Assembly: GCA_000827205.1 (NCBI GenBank)
Contig: KN832563.1
Coordinates: 434,943 to 498,942 of the forward strand
Reading direction: 5' to 3'
Length of the DNA: 64,000 bases
From: Plicaturopsis crispa FD-325 SS-3
Lineage: Eukaryota > Basidiomycota > Agaricomycetes > Amylocorticiales > Amylocorticiaceae
Under the pieces are notes generated by a model. That model was given only the letters and a program-made list of their open reading frames with translations. It made no database searches and was not told the origin of the DNA. Shown here one piece after another: positions 19,172 through 29,797 of the stretch. The translations under genes and the position numbers were made by a program. Position 1 is the first letter of the stretch; every line of letters starts with the position of its first letter.

Positions 19172-21021
19172 CTATGGGAATACATCAGGTGAAAACCAAA
19201 TCATGTCCGTCCTCTTTTACGCCGTCGTTCGGAGTCGTCGTCAACGACCTTGTCCTTTTTTTCCTTCCCCGAAGAGATAACTTTCTGCACTACGTTCTCC
19301 CACATCGCATCGTTGACGCCCTTGGCCTTCCCAAGCTGCTCCCGTAGCCGTGCAACCTCTGCCTCCAATTCAGAGACTCGCGGCTGCAGGGAGGCACTAG
19401 TAGTCGATGAGGCCTCCGGTTGTATGAAAAATGAATGATCGCGGATGAGCTCTTCTACGGGGTAGGAATCGTCGAGATGGTGTGACGGCTAAAAATGAAT
19501 CGATATCAGTAAATGTTGTGAGTCAGGACGGGTGAGTAGATAGAAGATACCTTGTCCCGCACGGGCAGTAATATTGCCACTTCATGAGCTTCACGCGTTT
19601 TTAGGTCGCGCATGCGTTGGAATGATGCAACAGGTCGTACTGGGACGGCATCCGTGCTGCCGCCGACGTGTAGGTCCAAATTAACGTGTCCTACAAGATC
19701 GGCTGGCGCAATGAGTGTCGCGAGCATTGTTACGGATAGACCCTTATGGGAGGAGATCGTCCGTAGGAGCTGGTGCGAAGCGACATCGTATACGTGAATC
19801 AGCCCAGTTTCGGTGCCCACAACGAGAAGTGTTGAAGTCAAAGAGATGGAAATTGACGTTATCGGCTGGCTGCAGATACGGCGTCAGTGGGTGCCCTCGT
19901 TGAAGGCGGTGTCTCCATGTACCTGACAGTTATGAGCCTCTTCTTTTTTATTTCAGGATCGTCGTCTATCCGGACAACTTCAGCCGCACCAGCCCCACCT
20001 ACTGCTTCAGTGACATGCCCCCCGAGTTTGTCCTCGCGCTGGCGGAACTGGTTGACTTGGTGTATCGAACCGTCGGTCGCGGCCGCGAAGAACATTCGTT
20101 CCGTGACATCCCATGCCAAGCATGAGATAGGTTTGGGGAATTGGAACGTTGTGAGGAGCGTCCGGGAGGAAAGATCCCAAAGCTGGGCAGAGACTTGTTA
20201 ATAAACCGTTGTAGTATCATGTCTATTGATTACCTTGACAGAGTTATCGACGGACGCCGTCAACGCTCTGCAGTTTGGAAACACACCAACGCCACACGCA
20301 ATGTCAGTTATGGGAAGCGTGTGATCCGAGAGTGTGCAATATGGTGCGGGAAGATCATTCTGGACATCGTCATCGAGCAATCTGAAAATACGCCAGCAAT
20401 TTTAATTGAGTGAACTTGAAGCCGGAACGCGTCGGAATTAACCTGGATACGGACCAGACGCTGACGCCGGAATCCTCGCTACCAGATAGAAGTGCAGCAC
20501 CGTCCGGTGTAAATCGAAGGACGGACACTTGGCGATAGTGTGCATCCCAGGAGTTGTATAGGATACCTGACGCTATCTATGTGAAGTTAGATGGAGAACA
20601 TGAAGATTTGACATGCGTATGTACCTCCCATAAATATATTCTACCCTGTGCAGTTCCTCCAGCACAAAACTCGCCTCTCCGATCGACAGCTATGCACGAT
20701 AGCTTTTCTGGGAGCACTATTTTCAGCGCGATTTGGTCCTACAAAATTTTTAGAGGGGTCGTACTGCGAAATATAAAACAAATCACGTACTTTTTGGAAG
20801 TTGTACACGTTCAATATCGATTTATCGGCCTGGGCCGAGAGCATGAAGCCTCCCTGACCATTTCGCGAATCAACAAATGCGGTGCAGTGTGCATTCGCGC
20901 TCGTCTGTTTGAAGGACGCTAACGAAGAGCCCGTCTGTATGTCGTGCAGCGCGATTGATCCTGGTCCCGCGGTGGACGACGACGGCGCCGTCGCACATAA
21001 AATTGTTTCCCGGAAGCTCAT
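19172..21021 (-). CDS. IPI3/WDR18-like WD40 protein of the Rix1 complex
   Basis: A multi-exon WD40 protein. The N-terminus reads MSFRETILCATAPSS, then GPGSIALHDIQTGSSLASFKQ, the characteristic opening of IPI3 proteins. Repeats follow: IYLWE, the segment with VLRFTPDGAALLSGSEDSGVSVW, and HTLPITDIACGVG...CRALTASVDNSVKLWD. Further on come PKPISCLAWDVTERMFFAA and LLVVGTETGLIHVYDV. The C-terminus is a short coiled coil (SELEAEVARLREQLGKAKGVNDAMWENVV) and a basic tail. IPI3 works with RIX1 and IPI1 in processing and export of pre-60S ribosomes. The true start is the ATG at 21021; the frame extends slightly upstream only through a non-ATG codon. It is divergent from the J-protein gene at 21284 across about 260 bp. 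Confidence 0.85.
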
Positions 21022-21283
21022 GCGTGCCAAGTACGAGGCCTGCGCGTCCCGTTGTCGTCGCTGTCGTTGTCGAGGACTCGAACGTTCTCGAAACCGGCGT
21101 CAAGATAAAAATGCAGATGCAAGTGCCACAAAATATCGCGTACGTAATAGGCTACTTGTATAATCTACCACGCGATTGACGCGCTCTTGACATTCGCGGC
21201 AGGACCCTCGCAAGATCCCGCACCTTGGACTTGTACCACCACCATCCCTTCAGTCTTGTCTGAAAACTTAACGATACGGCACG

Positions 21284-22609
21284 ATGGCGACAAATCTGTA
21301 CGAAACGTTGGGCGTTTCACGAGATGCAACCCCTGATCAGAGTGCGTAAAGAGTACTTGCCAATGAACCAAGTGCAGCAGAACTGACATTGGATGCAATA
21401 CAGTTCGCAAAGCGTACAAAAATCGAGCATTGCAGACACACCCGGACAGGCTACCGCAAGGTTCTACACCGGAGCAGGTCACAGCAGCGCAAGAACAATT
21501 CAGACTAGTAAGTATACGACATATGGAGTCCGATTGTGGCGTAAACTCACCTACGGCGTGCAGGTCAACAATGCATACGAAGTTCTACATAACCCCCAAA
21601 ATAGAATGGTGAGTGGAACAATAATGCACTGTCTAGTCTGGTATCTAATGCACGCTCTCAGCTCTACGATCAGCACGGTGTCTGGCCTCCGCCAGAGCCC
21701 GTGGAACAGGAACTGCCGCGGAGGAGTCGCTCTCAGCGGCAACAACCCTACTACCAACAGCCGCGCGACCCCTTCGCGCCATTTTTCTCTGCAGCTTTCG
21801 GACCGCCGAACCCCCATGATGTCTTTGGCTCACCTTTTGCACGGTCACGCCGAAACGATTTCGAATTTACCGACCCGTTCAGGCTATTCGAATCAACGTT
21901 TGGTAACATGCACCGCGAGTTCGAGCAAATGCGGGAACAAGCAATTCGTGACGCGTATGGGGCGCCGCAGCGCCGACCGAGCCATTCCCACCACAACCAT
22001 AGCTATCACTCGTCTCCCCTTGACACGCTGAATCCACATGGCGGCGTCATCCGGGGCTTCATGAGCTCTCGGACCTTCTCCGGTTTGTCTTTTAATCACG
22101 GCCCGATCGTATCTAGGGAATATACGACACAGACTCGAGATGGGGCCACAACCAGCACTCTGATACGCCGAGATGCTGACGTGAGTGCCACGTTTGAATT
22201 CTGACCTCACGATGCTCATAGATGTGTACATCCAGGGCACCGAGCATGTAACACGTACTTTTCCCGACGGTCGCAAACAATACACGATCAACGGGGTGGA
22301 GCAACCGACGCGTACTGGGAGCTTGCCCTCCCCTCAGGCGCCGTATTCCGGCTCTCAGAGGCAAGGGTCGAATGGGCACGGGTCGCACTCCACGGCCCAA
22401 TTTTCCCCTCCTCCGCCTCAGATATACGACAGGCCTTACGTCCCGAGTACGCCTCCTCTCTGGTATGACTCTTAAGGGCCCTGACTTACTTAGCTGTAAC
22501 AGACCCTGATCAGTACAACGGTGGCCTCGACCCCCGTCACCGTGACCATCGTCAACACGAGGATCACCATCATGACGGCAAACGAAAATGGTGGCGAGGT
22601 CACCACTAA
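21284..22609 (+). CDS. J-domain protein with aromatic/Arg-rich middle and His-rich tail
   Basis: At least six exons. The N-terminal J domain begins MATNLYETLGVSRDATPDQ, continues KAYKNRALQTHPDRLPQG (HPD motif) and ends NNAYEVLHNPQNRMLYDQHGVWPP. A region rich in Phe, Pro, Arg and Gln follows (DPFAPFFSAAFGPPNPHDVFG), resembling the low-complexity part of DNAJB6-type proteins. Two introns near the 3' end are needed: one after DAD (acceptor before GTEHVTRTF) and one beginning GTACGCC near 22447. The last exon encodes PDQYNGGLDPRHRDHRQHEDHHH and ends KRKWWRGHH, stop at 22607-22609. Without the last splice the frame would stop at 22475 and lose the basic His-rich tail. The first three exons match in length those of the J protein at 775-1572. 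Confidence 0.82.
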
Positions 22610-23157
22610 TGGCCCGAGGGCGTTGCCAATACATCCACACACATCCTGCGTTCCCCCGCTATGACTATCATTTCCCATGTTATCGTTCCCCCCTGCTTTG
22701 CATACCCTAACTCTCCATCATAATTTCCCTTTGTATCCTTCGTCCCTTCAGCACTGTATTCCCTATCCTCCTCACCCCTATGCCCTCCACTCGGATGACT
22801 TTACGAGCTTTCTAGATTTGCCCTGTGGACGAAGGTGCACAAACGTTATCGATAACGTCCCCCGCCGCTGGTCGTGCAACCTCCGGAAGTGTATGTACAC
22901 ATGTAAAATAATCTGTGTATTAAATGAATAACGCTAGTCAGCGCTTCAGCGTCTACCTTCTAAGAATTGCGGTAGAGGCTGCTGGGGCTCCCGGGCTCCG
23001 TAAATTGTTCAAGTTCGTACGAGACGGATAGCAAACGGAATTATAATATATGGGCGGCATGTAATTATTATACACACAGCGCGAGGGAGTAACTACACAA
23101 AGCAAAAAGCGGACGAGCAAGAGGACTACTCTTAAAATTAAAAGCAAAGATCCAATA
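22610..23157. other. Intergenic region between convergent genes
   Basis: About 550 bp, pyrimidine-rich at first, between the J-protein stop and the stop of the Zn2Cys6 regulator. It presumably holds 3' UTRs; no other feature is seen. Confidence 0.5.
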
Positions 23158-26100
23158 TCAAGATTTCGTGAGTTCTAGATGGCGTATAAAATCTCTCCAG
23201 ATTTCTTCTTGATTGAACCCTGCAGTATGAAAAGTACCTCCAGGGCGTGGATGGGGTGGTCCCAGCGGAAGAGTTGGTGGTGGTGGTGGTGGCATGGCGG
23301 AATAAGCGCCGTGCATATGGGAGGGCTGTGGCGGCAGATAGTGCTCGACAGGAGGTCGGGTGCTCTCATACGGGTATTGGGTTACACTGGGATAGAATAT
23401 TTGTTGAGTATACGGGAGGCTCGTTGAAAAGTCTTGCACGTTCGGGTTGCCGTACCCAGCCGCGTGCATGTCGTGATGGTGCAACTCAGGCGGTACATCC
23501 TGGACGAACTGGTCCATGTCTGCATAGGACGACTGCGACGAGCCGGAGGCGGTAGGACCGAAGTCCGAAAGCTCGCCTAATGAGATGGGAGAGTTTGACG
23601 CTGATTTGTTGATGATGTGCCCGAGCCCACCGAGGACTTCCAGTTCGTCTGGCTTGTTTGATCTACGATGAGGCGGGATGGGGTCGTGCGCCCCCTCGTG
23701 GTAGGCAACAAATGCGGCGTGTGCTCGGCGATGAAGTTTCTGTAACATGTTCTGCCATTGACTCTCAGTACGTTGCGTGCTATAGACAGATAGGGTAGAC
23801 ATACGAGTGTACCAGGAGCACGACATGGCCGCGATCCTTCTTCATAGAAAGGCAAGGTCGAGTCCAGTTCATCCAACGCCTGAGGTGCCAATGTGCAACC
23901 CGGGCTTTCGACTACGAGCGCACCGAGAATAATCTACGCGTAAAACAAGAGGTTCATTCGTCACGTTACTGCAAAAAACGAGGAGATTGGTACTCACGCA
24001 AGATGAAAATATGCCCGACCAGTAGAACCAACTATAGCTTGTCTGCACTGGGTAGATAGGATACAGCCCCTTCAGGCTCGATATTAGTCGGCAAGCGCTG
24101 CGATAAGTGGCCAACACAGATTGTGCGTATTTGTGTGCGAGTGGATTCTGGGACGCTTCCCGGATAGCTTGGACGAACGAGCTACGGTGGATATACAGAA
24201 GATCTAGGCGAGACATCTTTAAATCAGCTCATCAGCGAAGACGGTTTGGACGCACTAGACTCCCGCTCGCAGAGAGCGCAATACTGCTGCATGGCCTTTC
24301 GTGCATTCGACGCCCATGAGCGCCCTGCTTCCGAAGCCTGAATAGGTGACTGCAGGTGTAGTGGCAGCGGAAATTGGCGGATCTTCTTGTCCATCTCGAG
24401 CAATGCCGCATAACTCTGTTGCCTATTGGCGAAGACGTGATGGACGGAGACTGAAAGGCAATGTGCAGAGTAGCGAAATTTCCACGAGTGCCCTTCGCTG
24501 GAAGATCAGTACTAGTGTGGCAAAGATGCAGTGAGATGCAATGATACTAACATCCCATTTCCAATTCACCCGTTGGTTTCCGTTGCTCTTCGACCTCCTC
24601 AGGAAACTTGCAGTCGCTGTGTTGAATAAACATCGAAGGGGGACGCCCATTGACAACGCTCTAGTGAGAACAATCAATTGATGGATACATCCCACAATAG
24701 AAGCCTAAGCTTACAGTCCATGCGTCGTGGGTGTATAGTTCCCAGAACATGTTGCGTCGACGCTGGACCTCCGCATGGTCCAGACTCCAGCCGGCGCTAT
24801 CTCGCTCTGCATAGATTGGTCAGCGACGTTGTTAGAGGACGTGGAAGATGATAACTAACGGAGTCCAATCTAAGCAGCGCTGAATCAATAGCTAGCACTG
24901 GATGGCAAATGAAGTAGGCACGAACCATCTGCCCAACACGGGTACAGAGCCCACCGAGAAGCCAACGGTACTCGTTACTTGTACGGTCCACAGTATACGT
25001 ATAGCGCATCAGCACGAAAAGTGCCTGCACGGTAGCGGACGTGGCCTCCTGCCATATGGGGTCGAGCGAAAGCGCGGCACGCGCCAGGGCATGGTATTGC
25101 TCCTGAAAAAGCGCCGCCGCAGGATGTGTATCGTAAACAACGCCTGTAGCAAGTATTCCATAGAATACGGACAGGCGGTGCGAGTGCAGGGCGATGGGGT
25201 TTGCAAGACCGGTAGTGCCATATATAGGACTGATAATTGTGGTCATGAAATCGGAGCGAATTATGGGGTCGTACCTGCATCGCCGTGAGCAAATAGATGA
25301 TACGTCTGTTGGAGGGGGCTTACATCCAAGCGACGTTCTCGTAGTAGAGGTCTGCAAGGGCTAGTGCCCGCTCGCGGGAAGGTAGAAAGGGAGTAAAGCC
25401 CTGTTGTCTATACGAGCAATCCCTGAGCCCAAAAGGAAATGCCACAACCAATTCCACGAGTTCTCCGGGAAGTCCTGCATATCTGGTATCTGAGCTTTGC
25501 CATGCCTCAGTTTCATCGGCCTGGTGCGTGCAATCAATTGGTCGGGACTAGAAGATGAGTAGGATGATTTTACTGACTTCAAGTAGTTCTTGGAAATACT
25601 GGTGGCAAGTTTGAATATAGAAGTCACGGTGACGGCGCGGCACACACCTCCGAGCTGGCAGTCTCGCCGTGGTACCTCGCCTGACCATTGGCACCGACAG
25701 ATAACGAGCCGATAGATGTAGAAACATCATCCACAGCCGCATCGTAGATACTTTGGGGGTCCACAAGGTCGGCGGAAACCATAGGCGTTAATGGATGCGC
25801 ACCGCCGGCACTGGCAGACTGCATCTGCGCCAATGCCTGCTCGAGCTCCGCGATCTTCGTAGCTTGAGATTTGACCTGTTCAGTCAGCCGTTGGCTATGG
25901 GCCATGAGCACCCTAAAAGCGTGACATTCGTAAGTCCGAGTCGGAAGAACCTCCACATGTGCCTTACTTGTTTCCCTTCGTGGCCGCCAGAGTGCCTATA
26001 GTAGGTATTCATTTTAGCGAATCCTCGTGCTTTCTGTCTGCCAGAACATAAGAAATACCTGTTGGACATATCGCTGCGCAGCCGCGGCGTACACACGATT

Positions 26101-26388
26101 GGCATGGAATAGATCTACGGATTTGCAGGGTCAGATTTGGATCACACACACATGTGTCGTAACCCTTTGTAGTTCCACAAGCTAGCCTCTGTGCATACCG
26201 ATCGCATTTCAGTTTCGATCTAGGGATATGAGAAGTGAATTGAAGTAGGAAAATACGCGGCTCGCCATCCAAAATTGTGCATACCTTCTGCACTCGGCGC
26301 ATGAGGCTTTGCCCTTGTTCCCGCGACCACCTGCCGAGCCGGACACGGCCTCCTCCACGCCACCTTCGACGGCAGAGGGATTGTCCAT
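23158..26388 (-). CDS. Zn2Cys6 fungal-specific transcription factor
   Basis: A gene with many exons. The N-terminus (MDNPSAVEGG...) leads to a Zn2Cys6 cluster assembled over three exons: CAECRR, SKLKCDR, and SIPCQSCVRRGCAAICPTG. A coiled coil follows (RLTEQVKSQATKIAELEQALAQMQS), the usual dimer element. The middle region matches the fungal transcription-factor domain: AYEQYHALARAALSL-like helices, then TSATVQALFVLMRYTYTV, IGLHRDSAGWSLD, VQRRRNMFWELYTHDAW and GRPPSMF. The C-terminus is low-complexity, rich in His, Pro and Tyr, with a run of Pro (MPPPPPP). It is a nuclear DNA-binding regulator. The target genes cannot be inferred, and no biosynthetic cluster is adjacent. Confidence 0.88.
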
Positions 26389-26893
26389 GGAGCGGTTTGC
26401 TTGAAGCCAATGTGATGCCCGACGCCAATCTATAAATCACACTCAAGTCAAGGAAGTGCAGGCGAACAGAGGGGACAGTTGAGAGTTCGATCGGGGGCTC
26501 CTGCATCGTGTTGTACTTACTTATTGTAGGTAGGGGTTACCCCGGTCGGCGCTCTTTGGTAAACACAAGAAATTCGTTTGAGCAGGCCTGCATCATCATG
26601 CTGTAGTAACAGTCCGTGCAAATTAGGCTTTAGCAAAGTGAAACGAACGAAGCCTGGTCTAAGCGGGGATGGGGATGCTACAGACCAGCGCTCACGGTGA
26701 GCCGTTTCAATGGGATCTCGAACTCGATAAGTAGCCGAATGATGGGAAACAAAACTGACGTGCAATATAAATTACAGGATACTACATGTGGGGCTATATG
26801 ATACAGTGAGCAAAGCATAACGGATAGCAAATGCGAACGGGACATGGGTGATACGCTGTAGACCTGAAATTCGTCCTGCGTTTGTTGGTGCTA
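26389..26893. promoter_or_regulatory. Upstream region of the Zn2Cys6 gene
   Basis: About 500 bp between the regulator's ATG and the 3' end of SGF73. No coding frame with support; probable promoter and 3' UTR. Confidence 0.4.
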
Positions 26894-28069
26894 TCAGGCC
26901 AACCTTCCAGCCGCCACACCAGTCGCAAGTCCGTTGCGGCCATTTGAAGCAGGAGCAAGCGCGCCGGCCAGCAGATCACGGCAGTTTCGTAACCGCTCTC
27001 GCCTACCGACAAACCACGAGCTCGCATCGCAAGGGTTTGCTAGCGGCTGCGCTATTACACCCTTCGCCTTTGCCCCCTTGACGGCGCGTATGAGGGAGTC
27101 CACCTCCGCCTCCGAGTCTATGTCGTCCATGTTTTCTACGCCATCGTCGCCAGCTACGGCGGCGGCGACAGCTGCTGCAGCTGCAGCAGCCGCGGCTGCT
27201 TTCTTCCCACCCTTCTTCTTTCCCCCACCTTCGCCGTTGGCAGCCGCGACTGCGCTCTTCTTGGTGGTGGCATTGCGTCCGGCGGTGGCGGCGGCTTCCA
27301 TCGCAAGCCGCTTCTTCTCTGCCTTCTCGCGTTCGCGCTTCTCCTTTTTCTCCGCCTTTGTCTCTCGCTTCACGGGCTCGACCCAGTTTGGATTGTTGAG
27401 GCGGTTCCACTCGAGGAGAAGCTCATCGTAGTCGCGCGAGCGGCCTTGGACAGCCCGCTTCGCGCCCATGGAGTGCGATTTGCACGTGAGCGAGCGCGAG
27501 CACGGCAGATTCTTGTCGTTGATGACGCCGCACTGCTTGTCGTAGTCGACTGGGCCCTTGAAGCGGCCCTTGGTGACTTTGGTCATGGGTTTGTTCTTTT
27601 TCTTGACGGGTTGCGACGGGTCTTCTGCGGCTGCGTCTTCGGCTTTGCGTTTCTTCGAGGGGCCTGGTCTACGGGCGTCAGAGCATGGTAGACACGCTGT
27701 TGGATACGAAACTCACCTTCTGCCTCCGCTATCTTTCCCTTCATACCCTTCTTCCCACCCGCGCGAATGAGGGCGCAGTTGTCTGGCACGCGTGAGCACG
27801 AAGATATTGTGATAACATGGTGGAGACTTACCAGCATGCTCGCCCACCGCACTCCTGAGCACGGGTTTATCGCATTCTTTGCACTTCACGATACCGATGT
27901 CGGATTTGAGCGGCTGGGCACCGAATATCTTCATGTCATGCGCGGAGAGCCATGATGTCGGCGGCGACGGCAACGACGCAGGTTCTGGGGGTGGCGACTG
28001 TGATGTGGAAAGCGTCTCCCACGAGAATGGTGGCGGCGAAGCAGATGCGGGCTTCAGCTTGAGCACCAT
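26894..28069 (-). CDS. SAGA deubiquitinase-module subunit SGF73 (ataxin-7-like, SCA7 domain)
   Basis: Three exons or more. The N-terminal part contains an atypical zinc-binding segment, [22 protein letters not shown] followed in the next exon by DNCALIR, matching the ZnF that links SGF73 to the deubiquitinase module. A basic stretch ([10 protein letters not shown]) precedes the SCA7 domain: [45 protein letters not shown], given here in outline (about residues 140-185). It tethers the Ubp8 module to SAGA and binds nucleosomes. The C-terminal half is lineage-specific, with a Lys/Glu-rich helix and a poly-Ala run of about 11. Start is the ATG at 28069; an upstream in-frame codon is not ATG. Confidence 0.9.
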
Positions 28070-28141
28070 GGTAGAGACCAAGTATCAAGGCTAGAGCGAG
28101 TGCTTGGGTGGTGGCAGGAGAAACGATTGATAGGAGTCAAG

Positions 28142-28148
28142 AGTCAAG
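28142..28148. repeat. Target-site duplication, left
   Basis: AGTCAAG, repeated at 29385-29391 immediately outside the other end of the transposon-like element. Confidence 0.75.
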
Positions 28149-29384
28149 CCCAGTGAAAATCGACTTGAATGCTATGGATTTCTAACGAACCGCAGCGAAG
28201 GAAGCGCAGTGCAATCAAGTGCAATGGAACGCGAGTGAACCGCGTCGAATTGGGAACGTCACTTTACGTTACCTCTGCACAACTTCCGGATGCATCGAAT
28301 AAATAACATACGATATTCGACTCTTGCCTTTTTACATTGAACCGTGTCTAACGCTGTCGAATGAAAATTCCAGCGCAACTTTTTTCTTTTGACTTGCTTT
28401 TGAATACACGGACTCGTCGTTTTCTTGGGCTTGCGGCGACGTAAACAACCGCAAATGTTGGACTTAGCCGCAATCCGTCGACGCGACTCTCTTTCTTACC
28501 TACCACCACCACGACGTTCCCCGCCCCAGACTCTCGCACCTCCCAGCCTTCGATCGTCGTCGACGACGACGACGACGGCCACCGCCACCACCACCAGCTC
28601 GTCGCCCTCGCGCGTAGTAGACGGTACGTTTACCGTGCGCCCCTACTGACCTCCGAGTCCCCACCGGATCCTACTCGCTCGAACCGCGCCAAAAACACCA
28701 GCAAGCACAGGTAGTTCCAATAACGGTGCTCGACAAGCGCGCCAGCGATGCGTGCAGCACATTGCTCGAAATGACGGTGGCTCGCGTATGAGCTTCGGGA
28801 GGTATGTCAATAGCTACACTACATAATGCCTACCACTGACTCCCCCGTGTAGCACGCCGTCCCCTACCGACAAACACTCACGCTGTCCCGACTACATGCC
28901 GCCGCCCGCCCGCCCTTCGAATTGTACGTGGACACCCTTACTGGATTGGGCAGCTGCTAACGTCGCAATAGGTGTCGTGCGTGCTGGGTGCGAGATGCCT
29001 TGCTAGGCAGGTGTTTCGAGTGTGTGGGTCCGGGAGCTGTTCTGTTAGTTAGCTTAGTAGATACCGTTACTCGTTTTGTAAGTAGTCGTGTACCCGCCGT
29101 AGGCTACATCCAATGCAATTTTTGTTTGCTTCATCCTATGGTCGTACCACATTCAATATCATTCAATGGCAAACAAAAAGTAATATGCAATATGCAATCG
29201 CTTTGGAATGGATTGCATGCATTTGATGGCATTTGATGGAGTTTTCGACAGCATTCACTGGAGTTCATTTTTTGAGTGCAAAAAATGTAATTAGGTGGAA
29301 CGCGAGTGAACCCGATAGAACTTAGACTTCTCGTTCGTACACGTTCGACGCGATTCGCTACCATTCAAGTCGATTTTCACTGGG
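28149..29384. mobile_element. Non-autonomous DNA transposon (about 1.24 kb) with 23 bp terminal inverted repeats
   Basis: Both ends carry a perfect 23 bp inverted repeat beginning CCCAGTGAAAATCGAC, flanked by the 7 bp direct repeat AGTCAAG. A subterminal motif GGAACGCGAGTGAACC occurs near both ends (about 28225 and 29296), as do short repeats of the type CATTTGATGG. No transposase is encoded, so it must depend on an enzyme elsewhere. The inside holds a small spliced frame described separately. A TIR containing CAGTG recalls hAT-like elements, but those make 8 bp duplications; the superfamily is left open. Confidence 0.8.
28455..29006 (+). CDS. Small four-exon gene inside the transposon
   Basis: Four segments join in frame at good splice sites. 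The first starts MLDLAAIRRRDSLSYLPPPR and is rich in Thr/Ser. The second encodes GSSNNGARQARQRCVQHIAR. The third, after a GTATGT donor, encodes STPSPTDKHSRCPDYMPPPA, and the last encodes VVRAGCEMPC before the stop. The predicted protein is about 120 residues, basic and Pro/Ser/Thr-rich, with no known domain. An (ACG)n microsatellite lies in exon 1. Because it lies wholly within the mobile element it may be element cargo or a captured gene fragment, or the frame may be open by chance. Moderate to low confidence. Confidence 0.35.
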
Positions 29385-29391
29385 AGTCAAG
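29385..29391. repeat. Target-site duplication, right
   Basis: AGTCAAG, matching 28142-28148. Confidence 0.75.
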
Positions 29392-29797
29392 GACAGAAAG
29401 AAGTGTCAAGAACGGAAAGAAATTTAGAGTCCGCGGCTGTCATTTTCGCCCCCGATGATTACTTACCTTGCCTTTCCTACTAAGATTCCAGCATCGGATA
29501 TCTGGATAACTCACCACTGGACAGTGGACACGTCTGCTAGCCTTTTCGGTGCTACGAACAGAAACCCTTTTCTCTGAAACACCCTCCTGTCGCCTGTAGA
29601 CACTCGTTTCGGACTTTTCTCAGAACTGCACTGACGCGCTTTCCGAGGTGGGACTCGAATATTGAAGGGCAACAGCAGGTTCACCCGTGAATATGTAAGT
29701 GAAGGCGCTATAATTCTCCTGCTTGTTACACAACTTCCAATTGAACCATAAATTAAGCATTCCCACAGACAGAGGCCATATATTTTTCAACGTGGCC

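Noticed and set aside
26934-27431. 165-codon plus-strand frame over SGF73
   Set aside because: Antisense shadow of the poly-Ala and SCA7 exon; the minus strand has the conserved SCA7 domain.
28149-29384. hAT superfamily assignment of the transposon
   Set aside because: The CAGTG end is suggestive, but the duplication is 7 bp and the inverted repeat starts two bases earlier; left unclassified.
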